Shown here: in pieces, positions 1-8,256 of the stretch
Layout of the letters: each line of letters starts with the position of its first letter
Numbering within the stretch: position 1 is the stretch's first letter
NCBI RefSeq assembly: GCF_028550415.1
Contig: NZ_JAQQKX010000015.1
Span: forward strand, 1 to 64,000
Reading direction: 5' to 3'
From: Asticcacaulis aquaticus
GTDB lineage: Bacteria > Pseudomonadota > Alphaproteobacteria > Caulobacterales > Caulobacteraceae
Length of the DNA: 64,000 bases
The notes under the pieces: model-generated
What the model was told of the DNA's origin: nothing
Seen by the model: only the letters and a program-made list of their open reading frames with translations
The model's database searches: none
Translations under genes and position numbers: made by a program

Positions 1-2
1 TC

Positions 3-80
3 GTCGCCGTCATGCGTAAGCTTATTGAAGCCGCAAACATCGTGCTTAAGCGACAATCACTCTGGATACAGCGCGCTTAA
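3..80 (+). CDS. IS110-family transposase, C-terminal end (partial)
   Basis: The frame is open from the left edge and encodes 25 residues ending at TAA (78-80). It contains VAVMRKLIEAANIVLK, which resembles the conserved C-terminal tail of IS110-family transposases. The catalytic DEDD and serine regions would lie outside the window, so I cannot tell whether the element is intact. No clear end repeat is visible after the stop, as expected for IS110 elements, which usually lack terminal inverted repeats. The call rests on a short tail only. Confidence 0.5.
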   Translation, partial: VAVMRKLIEAANIVLKRQSLWIQRA

Positions 81-92
81 CTCACATGGTTG

Positions 93-113
93 CTCCCCAT
101 CAGAGATGGGGAG
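93..113. repeat. Short palindromic repeat (CTCCCCATC/GATGGGGAG)
   Basis: Nine-base perfect arms surround an AGA loop between the transposase tail and the methyltransferase gene. The same 21-base core recurs at 10605-10637, where the arms reach 15 bases. It belongs to the CTCCCC/GGGGAG palindrome family seen repeatedly in gaps of this window. Confidence 0.7.
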
Positions 114-159
114 GAATGAGATATAGCCATACCCGCCCCTTTGTGTCATAGGCTCGCCC

Positions 160-1182
160 ATGATCGATCCTGTATTAGACACCCTGCTCCTGCCGTTCGA
201 TGACGGCCTTATCGACTGGCCGCAAAGCCCCGCCCTGTTTCTGCGCGCGCGCTATGGCCACGCCCTGCAAAGCCTCGACAAGACGAAGCTGATCGCCGAT
301 CAGAGCTTCCGGCCCGATTTCGAGACCCTGAAACGCGCAGGCTTCACCGTGCGCGACCACGACGACGGCGCAACCTATCCCCTCGTCCTCGTCCTGCCGC
401 CGCGTCAGCGCGAGGAATACCGCGCGCTTCTGGCCCGCGCGATCAAGGCGACGCAACCGGGCGGCATCGTGCTGGCCTGCGTGTCCAATCTCGAAGGCGC
501 CAAGACCGTTGAGAACGACCTGAAAGCCCTCACCGGCAATATCGCCAGCCTGTCGAAGAACAAGTGCCGCGCCTTCTGGGCGACGGTCGATGAGGGCCGC
601 GACACCGACCTGATCGAGGCCTGGTCGCAACTTGATGCCCCCCGCCCCGTGGTGGACGGTCGCTTCATAAGCCGCCCCGGCCTGTTCGCCTGGGACCGGC
701 TGGACGACGGTTCGCAGTTTCTGGTTAAAAACCTGCCGGTGTTGTCGGGGGTCGGGGCCGATCTCGGCGGCGGCTTCGGCTATCTGACCGACGAGATGCT
801 GCGCGCCTCGCCCGACGTCACCCGCATCGACCTGTACGAGGCCGAGCGCCGGGCGCTGGATAGCGCGGCGGAGAACCTCAAAACCTTCGGCGACCGCGTC
901 ACCCTGCACTGGGCCGATGTCACGAAAGGCATTACCGGAGGCCTCGATTTCATCGTCGCCAATCCGCCGTTCCACACCGGGCGCGCCGACCGCAACGAAC
1001 TGGGTCAGGCCTTTATTCGCTCGGCGGCTGCCGCGCTGAAACCCGGCGGGGCGTTCTATATGGTCGCCAATCGCCACCTGCCCTACGAAGAGACGCTGAA
1101 GGCGGCATTCCGGACCGCCGTGCTGCTGGCCGAAAACACCCATTACAAGGTGTATAAGGCGATCAAGGGCAGCGCGAAGTAA
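160..1182 (+). CDS. Class I SAM-dependent methyltransferase, RsmC-like (16S rRNA guanine-N2)
   Basis: The 340-residue product has the two-part layout of RsmC/RlmG proteins: a degenerate N-terminal methyltransferase-like half and a C-terminal catalytic half. The SAM-binding region (around residue 200, GVGADLGGGFGYLTDE) is followed by an acidic strand end (IDLYEAE). The NPPFHTG motif near residue 267 is the signature of N2-guanine and N6-adenine methyltransferases. RsmC modifies G1207 of 16S rRNA in E. coli; that exact substrate is an inference here. The ATG at 160 has no obvious Shine-Dalgarno sequence. The gene stands alone between repeats, 192 bases before rsuA, another 16S rRNA modification gene on the same strand. 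Confidence 0.8.
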   Translation: MIDPVLDTLLLPFDDGLIDWPQSPALFLRARYGHALQSLDKTKLIADQSFRPDFETLKRAGFTVRDHDDGATYPLVLVLPPRQREEYRALLARAIKATQPGGIVLACVSNLEGAKTVENDLKALTGNIASLSKNKCRAFWATVDEGRDTDLIEAWSQLDAPRPVVDGRFISRPGLFAWDRLDDGSQFLVKNLPVLSGVGADLGGGFGYLTDEMLRASPDVTRIDLYEAERRALDSAAENLKTFGDRVTLHWADVTKGITGGLDFIVANPPFHTGRADRNELGQAFIRSAAAALKPGGAFYMVANRHLPYEETLKAAFRTAVLLAENTHYKVYKAIKGSAK

Positions 1183-1192
1183 ACTTATAATC

Positions 1193-1361
1193 ATACCTCC
1201 CCAACTTGTTGGGGAGGGGGACCGCACGACGCGCGAAGCGCTAGATGCGGTGGTGGGGGTTCTTGCTTAAAACCGCCCTCACTGTTTGTAAGAAAGTAAG
1301 ACACCCCACCACCCCGCCTTTCAGGCGCGGTCCCCCTCCCCAGCAAGCTGGGGAGGTATAA
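1193..1361. repeat. Long palindromic intergenic repeat, family A
   Basis: This 169-base element fills the gap between the methyltransferase gene and rsuA. It begins with ATACCTCCCC and ends with GGGGAGGTATA. Each end carries its own short hairpin (CCCCAACTTGTTGGGG on the left, CCCCAGCAAGCTGGGG on the right). Inside these, GGGGGACCGC and GGTGGTGGGG on the left are mirrored by their complements on the right. The transcript could fold into one long cruciform. Related copies lie at 26189-26341, 36128-36288 and 50448-50635. Confidence 0.75.
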
Positions 1362-1374
1362 GGTTGAATATCCC

Positions 1375-2079
1375 ATGCGCCTGATCAAACTCCTGTCAAA
1401 CCTCGGCTACGGTTCGCGCAAAGAGGTGCAGAAGTATATCCGCATGGGCATCGTCACCGACGCCGAGGGCACCGTCCTGAAAGACGACGCCAGGACCGCG
1501 CATGAGGATATCCGTTTCAACGAGCGCAGGCTCGATCCGGCGCATGGCGTGGTGCTGATGCTCAACAAACCGACAGGTTATGTCTGCTCGCTCAAGGATA
1601 CCGGCAAGCTGGTCTATGAGCTTTTGCCGTCGCGCTTTGCCGAGCGTAAACCCGTCCTGTCGACCGTCGGGCGGCTGGATGCCGCCACGTCGGGCCTTTT
1701 GCTATTTACCGACGACGGCGATTACCTGCACCGGATCATCTCACCCAAAAACCACGTGGCTAAGATCTACGAGGTCACACTGGCCCGCCCCCTCGAAGGC
1801 CACGAAGCGGCGATCTTCGCCTCGGGGGAGCTGATACTGGACTCGGAAAAGACACCGCTCAAGCCGGCGCAGATGGAACAGACCGGCGAAAAAACGGCCC
1901 GTCTGACGCTATATGAGGGCCGCTACCATCAGGTGCGCCGCATGTTCGCCGCCGTCGGCAACCATGTCGAGGCCCTCCACCGGGCGCAGATGGGTGATCT
2001 GACGCTCGGGGGGCTTGAGCCCGGCAAATGGCGGTTGCTGACGGCAGACGAACGCGACGGTCTTCTAAAGACTACTTAG
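1375..2079 (+). CDS. rsuA: Pseudouridine synthase, RsuA/RluB/E/F family
   Basis: This 234-residue protein has an N-terminal S4 RNA-binding domain (residues 1-50, MRLIKLLSNLGYGSRKEVQK) followed by the RsuA-type catalytic domain. The motif GRLDAATSGLLLFTDDGD, near residue 100, contains the catalytic aspartate. The C-terminal YEGRYHQVRRMFAAVGNHV is the second family signature. RsuA makes pseudouridine 516 in 16S rRNA. Length and sequence favour RsuA over the longer RluB, but RluE/F-type specificity cannot be excluded. No strong ribosome site precedes the ATG. The 3' end overlaps the convergent EF-hand gene by 8 bases. Confidence 0.85.
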   Translation: MRLIKLLSNLGYGSRKEVQKYIRMGIVTDAEGTVLKDDARTAHEDIRFNERRLDPAHGVVLMLNKPTGYVCSLKDTGKLVYELLPSRFAERKPVLSTVGRLDAATSGLLLFTDDGDYLHRIISPKNHVAKIYEVTLARPLEGHEAAIFASGELILDSEKTPLKPAQMEQTGEKTARLTLYEGRYHQVRRMFAAVGNHVEALHRAQMGDLTLGGLEPGKWRLLTADERDGLLKTT

Positions 2080-2512
2080 GGCCACAGGCGCCGGGCGGGG
2101 GGCCGCGATGCTCACCACCCGAACCTTTACCACCGGGGCCTTTGCCGCCCTGACGGCCCCGCATACCTTCACCGCGCGCAGGCTTTTCATCGCCATCGAT
2201 AAAGCCGTTCTTATTGGCGTCGATCTCGGCGAAATGGGCCTTGGCCGGTGCAAGGAACTCATCCAGCGACACCTTACCGTCGGCATTGGCGTCGATCTTT
2301 GGCGGGCCGCAGTGGGTGTCGGCAAAAGCCTTGAACTCGTCCGGCGTCAGCTTGCCGTCCTTGTTCGTATCGATGTCCTCGAAGGCGGGCGGATGCGGCA
2401 GCCGATCCGGCTTCGGCGGGGCCGGTTGCGCCACAGCGGGCAGGACGAAAACCGGCACGGCCAGCACCGGCACGGCGACCGCCGCGGCGGCCATAAACAG
2501 ACGTTTCAACAT
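2072..2512 (-). CDS. Secreted EF-hand calcium-binding protein
   Basis: The start is set at 2512 because an AGGAGGA Shine-Dalgarno sequence lies just upstream; an in-frame ATG at 2536 would precede it. The 146-residue product opens with a signal peptide (MLKRLFMAAAAVAVPVLAV, ending near AVAQP). Three EF-hand loops follow: DTNKDGKLTPDE, DANADGKVSLDE and DANKNGFIDGDE, each with Asp, Asn or Gly at the metal-ligand positions and a terminal acidic residue. The C-terminus is a Gly/Arg/Pro-rich tail. It is transcribed away from the two-component pair at 2723-5193, so it is a candidate target or ligand-binding partner of that system. Function is not known. Confidence 0.85.
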   Translation of the reverse strand: MLKRLFMAAAAVAVPVLAVPVFVLPAVAQPAPPKPDRLPHPPAFEDIDTNKDGKLTPDEFKAFADTHCGPPKIDANADGKVSLDEFLAPAKAHFAEIDANKNGFIDGDEKPARGEGMRGRQGGKGPGGKGSGGEHRGPPPGACGPK

Positions 2513-2722
2513 TGGGAACTTCCTCCTAAAGCGCATGTTGAATCCATGCGCGACACCCGAAGATGGGAGCGTTCACATTAGGCGCGGCACATTGCCGGGG
2601 CATTTCACAAAACGCTGTAATTTGTTCGAAATATGGCGCATTATGTCGGTACAGACATTCAAAAGTCGTTGTCATGGGGCATAAAGGCCACATCTGTAAC
2701 CGCATTATCCGAGTTCTTGTCC

Positions 2723-3472
2723 ATGCCGCTCGACGCTGCTCAGGTCGCCTCCGACCCTGCCACCCTGCCCTCCTCCCGTATCCTCGTCGTCGATGACGAT
2801 CTCGACCTGCGCGAACTGATCAGCGGCTTCCTCAGCCAGAACGGGTTCGAAGTCCACACCGCCGCCTCTGGCCGCGACATGGACAAGGTGCTGATGCGCG
2901 GCGATATCGGCCTGATCGTGCTCGACTACATGATGCCGGGCGAAGACGGTCTGTCGATCTGCAAGCGCCTCAACCAGAAGAGCGGCCCGCCGGTCATCAT
3001 GCTGTCGGCCAAGGGCGAGGAAGTCGATCGCATCGTCGGCCTCGAACTGGGGGCCGATGACTATCTGGCCAAGCCGTTCCACCCGCGTGAGCTTCTGGCC
3101 CGTATCCGCGCCGTGCTGCGCCGGGGCGAAGGTCGCGGCAACGGGGACAAATCGCCGCTGACCTCGTTCTTCGGCTGGCAACTGGACAATATCAAGCGCA
3201 CCCTGATCCGTCCGGACGGCGTGCAGGTCGCCCTGTCCAACGCCGAATTCGAACTGCTGCGCGTTTTCCTCGACCGCCCGGGCCGCGCCCTGACCCGCGA
3301 CCAGATTCTCGACTATCTGCACGGCCCGAATTCCGAGAATTTCGACCGGGCCATCGACGTGCAGATTTCGCGCCTGCGCCGCAAGCTGAACGACGACAGC
3401 GCCAATGCTGACGGTGAGGAAATCATCCGCACCATCCGCGGCATCGGCTACATGTTCCGGCCGCTCAAATAG
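2723..3472 (+). CDS. OmpR/PhoB-family response regulator
   Basis: The protein has a receiver domain (ILVVDDDLDLRELISGFL; phospho-acceptor Asp in LIVLDYMMPGEDG; conserved Lys in DDYLAKPFHPREL) and a C-terminal winged-helix domain (LSNAEFELLRVFLDRPGRALTRD, then IDVQISRLRRKL). I place the start at the ATG at 2723 (249 residues), because an upstream ATG at 2633 adds 30 residues with no family similarity; neither has a strong ribosome site. It is followed 8 bases later by its sensor kinase. The DNA-binding targets are unknown, but the divergent EF-hand gene is the obvious first candidate. Confidence 0.9.
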   Translation: MPLDAAQVASDPATLPSSRILVVDDDLDLRELISGFLSQNGFEVHTAASGRDMDKVLMRGDIGLIVLDYMMPGEDGLSICKRLNQKSGPPVIMLSAKGEEVDRIVGLELGADDYLAKPFHPRELLARIRAVLRRGEGRGNGDKSPLTSFFGWQLDNIKRTLIRPDGVQVALSNAEFELLRVFLDRPGRALTRDQILDYLHGPNSENFDRAIDVQISRLRRKLNDDSANADGEEIIRTIRGIGYMFRPLK

Positions 3473-3480
3473 TCGATTCC

Positions 3481-5193
3481 ATGCCTTTGTCTCCGTCCCC
3501 GAAGCGTCTGTGGCCCCGCCTGCGCTTCCCCGGTTTTCTGCGTGGCCTGCCGGTCTTCTCGCACGTCATCGCCCTGTGCCTGTTCGTCCTGCTGGCCGCC
3601 ATGACCATCAATACGCTGGTCGTCATCTTCATGCCGCAGCCCAAGCCCTCCGGGTTTACGGTCACGGAGGTAACTAAGGCGCTGAAGACCGGTTCGGAGA
3701 AACTGCCCAATGGTCGCATCCTGAAGGCCGAAACGCTTAAAACCGCACCGGCCTTCATCACGCGCAGTGAAACCGAGCAAAGGCAGGGCTGGGGCGGACC
3801 GGGAGCCAATTCGTTCGAAACCTTCTTCCGGCAGCGTCTGGCGCAATCGCTGGGCGTGAAGGAAGCCGATGTCTTCGTCGGGCGCCCGCCGGAATACCGC
3901 AACCGCTATCGTAACGGCCCTCGTCAGGACGATCGGCCGCCGGGTGCCGGGGAACCCCGTCAGGTCATTAGATTCAATCCGGAGATGATGGGCCCCGATA
4001 CGAATCGGCCCGACGAACTCAGAGGGCCCGGCGATCGTTTTGGCCCGATGCCCAATTCCATGCCCGGGCCCCCGAACAGCCCTGTGAACGGCCCCATGCC
4101 CCCCGGAGATGGCCGCAAAGGTCCGGCCTTTGCGGGGGGGCCAATGGACCAACCTCGCGGTGGCCCGCAAGGCCCGGGGCAGCGTCAGGGGCCCTTTCCC
4201 CAATCTAATCTGCCCGCGAACTTTAACGATCAGGTGACCTTCCCCGCCTTCGAGGTTGCATGGAAGATGCCCGACGGCACCTATCGCAGCCTGATCCGGC
4301 ACCACCGCTGGCTTGAACCGTGGCAGGTCAACCTGCTCACCGGGTTCGGTCTGACGGCGCTGCTGATCGCCCCGTTCGCGTGGCTTCTGTCGCGCCGCCT
4401 GAGCAAGCCGATCATCGCCCTGGCCGAAGGCGCCGAGGAACTGGGCTTCGACGCTCAGGCCCGTCCGATCAAGGAGCGCGGCCCCGCCGAGGTGCGTCAG
4501 GCGACCCACGTCCTCAACGCCATGCAGGTTCGCATCCGCAAGCATGTCGAAAGCCGCACCGCCGTCATCGCCGCCATCGCCCACGACCTGAAAACGCCGC
4601 TGGCGCGGTTGCGCCTGCGCATCGAGACCCTACCCGCCAAAGACCGTGAAAAGATCGCGCAGGACATCAACCACATGGACAGCCTGATCCGGTCGGCACT
4701 GAACTTCGCCACCGCCGATCGCATGGCCCAGCAGGTCGTGCGCCTCGACCTCAGTTCGCTGACCGAGTCGCTGGCCGAAGACATGGCCGGGCTTCACAAC
4801 CTCACCCTCGGCCTCATCGAGCCCGGCGGCACCGTCATGGCCGACAGCGTGGCGATGAAACGCATCCTGTGCAACCTGTTCGAAAACGCGCACCGCTATG
4901 CGGGCGGGGCGCGGGTCGCCCTGCGCCACGAAGGCGACTGGGTCGTGGTGACCGTCAGCGACGATGGCCCCGGCGTGCCGGACGCCGATCTGGAAACCGT
5001 GTTCGAGCCCTTCCACCGGCTGGAATCCTCACGCAACCGCGATACCGGCGGCGCCGGTCTGGGGCTCAGCGTTGCCCGGGCTCTGGCCGAGGCGCACAAG
5101 GGAACGCTGACCCTGCGCAACCGCCATGCCGGCAATGCGCCGGACGGGGCCATAGAGGGGCTGACCGCCGTATTGAAACTGCCGGCGGCCTAA
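3481..5193 (+). CDS. EnvZ-type sensor histidine kinase with Pro/Gly-rich periplasmic region
   Basis: This 570-residue membrane kinase is cotranscribed with the regulator before it. TM1 is near residues 24-45 and TM2 near 280-300. Between them lies an unusual ~230-residue periplasmic stretch whose second half is dominated by Pro, Gly, Met, Arg and Asn (for example GPMPNSMPGPPNSPVNG). A HAMP segment (RRLSKPIIALAEGAEELG) is followed by the HisKA box AHDLKTPLARLRLR. The ATPase domain has NLFENAHRYA (N box), DDGPGVP (G1), FEPFHRLESSRN (F box) and GGAGLGLSVARA (G2). All catalytic motifs look intact. The low-complexity sensor region is not a fold I recognise, so the stimulus is unknown. Confidence 0.9.
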   Translation: MPLSPSPKRLWPRLRFPGFLRGLPVFSHVIALCLFVLLAAMTINTLVVIFMPQPKPSGFTVTEVTKALKTGSEKLPNGRILKAETLKTAPAFITRSETEQRQGWGGPGANSFETFFRQRLAQSLGVKEADVFVGRPPEYRNRYRNGPRQDDRPPGAGEPRQVIRFNPEMMGPDTNRPDELRGPGDRFGPMPNSMPGPPNSPVNGPMPPGDGRKGPAFAGGPMDQPRGGPQGPGQRQGPFPQSNLPANFNDQVTFPAFEVAWKMPDGTYRSLIRHHRWLEPWQVNLLTGFGLTALLIAPFAWLLSRRLSKPIIALAEGAEELGFDAQARPIKERGPAEVRQATHVLNAMQVRIRKHVESRTAVIAAIAHDLKTPLARLRLRIETLPAKDREKIAQDINHMDSLIRSALNFATADRMAQQVVRLDLSSLTESLAEDMAGLHNLTLGLIEPGGTVMADSVAMKRILCNLFENAHRYAGGARVALRHEGDWVVVTVSDDGPGVPDADLETVFEPFHRLESSRNRDTGGAGLGLSVARALAEAHKGTLTLRNRHAGNAPDGAIEGLTAVLKLPAA

Positions 5194-5237
5194 GCGATGC
5201 GCCAAAAGTGCGAAGCGGTTTTTGGCGACTGCATCGC
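5194..5237. repeat. Dispersed palindrome, family D, copy 1
   Basis: This imperfect palindrome overlaps the kinase stop codon. Its arms are GCGATGC-GCCAAAA and TTTTTGGC-GACT-GCATCGC around AGTGCGAAGCGG. The CCAAAA...AGCGGTTTTTGG core is shared with copies at 21056-21099 and, less closely, 11354-11396 and 53205-53249. Confidence 0.65.
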
Positions 5238-5313
5238 GATCAAATCATCCTCTTTCCTCATTTTTTTCTTACGGGCGCATGACTACCCCTTAGCCGTCAC
5301 CTGAGGAAATCCC

Positions 5314-6612
5314 ATGCGCGCCGCCCCCGTACTGCTCATTGCGTCCCTGGCGCTCACCGCCTGTGGCGAGACCGCCCAGTTGAGTGTCGAAAAGGGTCAG
5401 GGCACCAATCCCGAGCTTCCCGCCCCGAAAAAGACGCTGATCCCCACCGTCAAGGTCGCCGACGCCACCGGCTGGAGCGCCGGAGACATGCCGACTGCGG
5501 CACAGGGCCTCACCGTCACGGCGTTTGCGTCCAATCTCGACCACCCGCGTTGGCTCTACGTCCTGCCCAACGGTGATGTGCTGGTGGCCGAAACCAATGC
5601 GCCGCCTAAGCCCGAAGACGGTAAGGGCATCAAGGGCTTCGTCATGGGACTGACCATGAAAAAGGCTGGGGCGATGACCAAATCCGCCAACCGCCTGACC
5701 CTGCTGCGCGATGCCGACGGCGATGGCATGGCCGAGGTGCGCACGGTCTTCGTCGACGGCCTGAGTTCGCCCTTCGGCATGGCGCTGGTCGGCGACCGGC
5801 TCTACATCGCCAACGCCGATGCGGTGGTCAGCGTCCCCTACGCAACGGGCGACCTGAAAGCGACCGGCGCGCCGCAGAAACTAACCGACCTGCCCGGCGG
5901 GCCGATCAACCACCACTGGACCAAGAGCCTTGTCGCTTCGAAGGACGGCAAATATCTCTATGCCGGGATCGGGTCGAACTCCAATGTCGGCGAAAACGGC
6001 ATGGCGGCGGAAACAGACCGCGCCGCCATATTGCAGATCGATGTCGCGACCGGCGCGCGAACGGTCTATGCGTCGGGCCTGCGCAACCCCGTCGGCATGG
6101 ACTGGAACCCGGTGTCGGGCGCGCTATGGGTATCGGTCAATGAGCGCGACGAGATCGGTTCGGACCTTGTGCCGGACTATATGACCTCGGTGAGACCGGG
6201 CGGCTTCTACGGCTGGCCCTATAGCTATTACGGCCCGCACGTCGATGTCCGCGTCAAACCGCAAAACCCGGCGCTGGTCGCGAAGGCGATCAAGCCCGAC
6301 TACGCGCTGGGGCCGCACACCGCGTCGCTGGGCCTGTCGTTCTATACCGCTGACCTGCTGCCGCAATATAAGGGCGGTGCGCTGATCGGTCAGCACGGGT
6401 CATGGAACCGTAATCCGCCGTCGGGTTACAAGGTCGTCTTCGTGCCGTTCACCGGTGCGACGCCCGCCGGTCCGCCGCAGGACGTCCTGACGGGTTTCCT
6501 CAGCGCCGACGGCAAGGCCAAAGGCCGCCCGGTCGGCGTCACGGTGGATGCCAAAGGCGCGATTCTGGTCGCCGATGATGTCGGCAATATCGTCTGGCGC
6601 GTGACGAAATAA
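5314..6612 (+). CDS. Sorbosone dehydrogenase-family lipoprotein (beta-propeller)
   Basis: The 432-residue product starts with a lipoprotein signal peptide (MRAAPVLLIASLALTACGE; lipobox LTAC). It continues as a beta-propeller of the L-sorbosone dehydrogenase / PQQ-dependent glucose dehydrogenase-like family. Typical motifs are DHPRWLYVLPNGDVLVAET near residue 80, NHHWTKSLVASKDGKYLYAGIGSNSNVGENG near 205, the ASGLRNPVGMDWNP loop, and a C-terminal IGQHGSWNRNPPSGYKV. A TGAGGAA ribosome site precedes the ATG. The family is predicted to oxidise sugars or polyols with PQQ in the periplasm; substrate and cofactor are not shown by the sequence. It follows the kinase gene but has its own gap, so coregulation is uncertain. 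Confidence 0.8.
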   Translation: MRAAPVLLIASLALTACGETAQLSVEKGQGTNPELPAPKKTLIPTVKVADATGWSAGDMPTAAQGLTVTAFASNLDHPRWLYVLPNGDVLVAETNAPPKPEDGKGIKGFVMGLTMKKAGAMTKSANRLTLLRDADGDGMAEVRTVFVDGLSSPFGMALVGDRLYIANADAVVSVPYATGDLKATGAPQKLTDLPGGPINHHWTKSLVASKDGKYLYAGIGSNSNVGENGMAAETDRAAILQIDVATGARTVYASGLRNPVGMDWNPVSGALWVSVNERDEIGSDLVPDYMTSVRPGGFYGWPYSYYGPHVDVRVKPQNPALVAKAIKPDYALGPHTASLGLSFYTADLLPQYKGGALIGQHGSWNRNPPSGYKVVFVPFTGATPAGPPQDVLTGFLSADGKAKGRPVGVTVDAKGAILVADDVGNIVWRVTK

Positions 6613-6762
6613 GTCGACATGAAGCCTGAAGGCGATACCGTTACCATATTCCGCATATTGGCATTTTGGGCTTGACTTGACGCCTTTTAGGCTCAAAACC
6701 GAAAGCGCAAAAATGCGATGACGCCGCCCCTTTTGGCGGCCCGGAATATAGGAAACTGGCAC

Positions 6763-7785
6763 ATGACGTTACGTGTGGCGATTAACGGATTTGGTCGTAT
6801 CGGCCGTCTGGTTTTGCGTTCGATCATCGAGAACAACCGCTCGGATATCGAGGTGGTGGCAATCAACGATCTCGGTCCGGTCGAGACCAACGCGCACCTG
6901 CTCCGTTACGACTCCGTACACGGCAAGTTCCCCGCCGAGGTAAAGGTCGACGGCGATAACCTCGTCATCACCGCCAACGGCAAGACCTATACGCCCATCA
7001 AGGTCACCGCGATCAAAAACCCGGCGGAACTGCCGCACAAGGCGCTGAACGTCGATATCGCGTTCGAGTGCACGGGCATCTTCACCTCGAAGGAAAAGGC
7101 TTCGGCTCACCTTGAGGCCGGTGCGAAGAAGGTCATCATCTCGGCCCCCGGCGACAATGCCGACAAGACGATCGTCTACGGCGTCAACCACGACACCCTG
7201 TCGGCCGAAGACACCGTCATCTCGAACGCCTCGTGCACCACGAACTGCCTGTCGCCGGTCGCCAAGGTCCTCTCGGACCTGTGCGGCATCGAGCGCGGCT
7301 ATATGACAACGATCCACTCCTATACGGGCGATCAGCCGACGCTCGACACCATGCACAAGGACCTCTACCGCGCCCGCGCAGCGGCCCTTTCCATGATCCC
7401 GACCTCGACCGGCGCCGCCAAGGCCGTCGGCCTCGTCCTGCCGCACCTCAAGGGCAAGCTGGACGGCTCGTCGATCCGCGTGCCGACTCCGAACGTCTCG
7501 GTGGTCGATCTCAAGATCGTGCCCTCACGCCCGGTGACCAAGGAAGAGATCAATGCCGCCATCATCGCCGCCGCCGACGGCCCGATGAAGGGCGTGCTGG
7601 CCTATACGGATGAGCCGCTGGTCTCGTCGGACTTCAACCACAACCCGGCGTCCTCGACCTTCGCGCTGAACCAGACTCAGGTCATCGACGGTCAGTTCGT
7701 GCGTATCCTGACCTGGTACGACAATGAATGGGGCTTCTCGACGCGCATGGCCGACACGGCTCTGGCGTTTGCCAAGTTCCTGTAA
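6763..7785 (+). CDS. gap: Type I glyceraldehyde-3-phosphate dehydrogenase
   Basis: The 340-residue enzyme converts glyceraldehyde 3-phosphate, phosphate and NAD(P)+ to 1,3-bisphosphoglycerate. The Rossmann start [16 protein letters not shown] and the active-site motif [12 protein letters not shown] with its catalytic Cys are present, as is the C-terminal [16 protein letters not shown]. The start is set at the ATG at 6763, with GGAAAC upstream. An in-frame ATG at 6718 would add 15 residues not typical of the family. It begins the glycolytic cluster gap-pgk-fba, although a strong terminator follows it directly. Confidence 0.97.
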   Translation: MTLRVAINGFGRIGRLVLRSIIENNRSDIEVVAINDLGPVETNAHLLRYDSVHGKFPAEVKVDGDNLVITANGKTYTPIKVTAIKNPAELPHKALNVDIAFECTGIFTSKEKASAHLEAGAKKVIISAPGDNADKTIVYGVNHDTLSAEDTVISNASCTTNCLSPVAKVLSDLCGIERGYMTTIHSYTGDQPTLDTMHKDLYRARAAALSMIPTSTGAAKAVGLVLPHLKGKLDGSSIRVPTPNVSVVDLKIVPSRPVTKEEINAAIIAAADGPMKGVLAYTDEPLVSSDFNHNPASSTFALNQTQVIDGQFVRILTWYDNEWGFSTRMADTALAFAKFL

Positions 7786-7791
7786 GACAAC

Positions 7792-7823
7792 AAAACCCCG
7801 CTGGATTGCTCCGGCGGGGTTTT
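7792..7823 (+). terminator. Rho-independent terminator after gap
   Basis: The hairpin AAAACCCCGC...GCGGGGTTTT, with a loop of about 11 bases, begins 6 bases after the gap stop codon and ends in a short T run. It should separate most gap transcription from the genes that follow. Confidence 0.85.
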
Positions 7824-7833
7824 ACACGCCAAA

Positions 7834-7859
7834 CACCTCCTCTGATTTCAGGGGAGGTG
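7834..7859. repeat. Small palindrome of the CCTCC/GGAGG type
   Basis: CACCTCC and its near-complement GGGAGGTG flank TCTGATTTCAG. It resembles the core of the family A repeats and sits between the gap terminator and the small membrane protein gene. Confidence 0.5.
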
Positions 7860-7878
7860 CCATTGAGGACCAACTTGA

Positions 7879-8238
7879 TTGGAAGTCGAAAAAGCAAAAT
7901 TCAAACGCCAGCAAGAAGCGCTTGTACGAAGCTATATCTGGTGGTTTGTCGGTGCTTTAATCGCAGGCACACCGTTTTTAGCCTCACTTATTTCCATTCT
8001 GCTATTCACGCCTCTGGCTGCCTTGTTCGTTGCGACAGCGATCATCCCGGTCGTGTTTTTGATTGTGTTTCAGAAATACTTTGTCGATGGCAATGCGGTC
8101 CATTTGAAACAGGCGAATAATTGGCTTTCCAATACCACTGTCCTATATACGATCCTGATTTTGACCATGCTGGCCGGTAGTGTCATCGGCTTTGTGATTT
8201 ATTCAAAAATCGTCGGTTCTTTCCTGATCCGCTTTTGA
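7879..8238 (+). CDS. Small membrane protein of unknown function
   Basis: This 119-residue product starts at a TTG codon with TGAGGA nine bases upstream. The first 20 residues are highly charged (Lys, Arg, Gln, Glu). Three hydrophobic spans follow: two close together near residues 25-65 (FVGALIAGTPFLASLIS and ALFVATAIIPVVFLIVF) and one near 88-112 (LYTILILTMLAGSVIGFVIY). The DNA is clearly more AT-rich than the flanking glycolytic genes, which suggests later acquisition. It sits between gap and pgk, and its stop is 18 bases before the pgk start, so the two are probably cotranscribed. I do not recognise a family. Confidence 0.6.
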   Translation: MEVEKAKFKRQQEALVRSYIWWFVGALIAGTPFLASLISILLFTPLAALFVATAIIPVVFLIVFQKYFVDGNAVHLKQANNWLSNTTVLYTILILTMLAGSVIGFVIYSKIVGSFLIRF

Positions 8239-8256
8239 CCTGAAAACGAGATTTCC

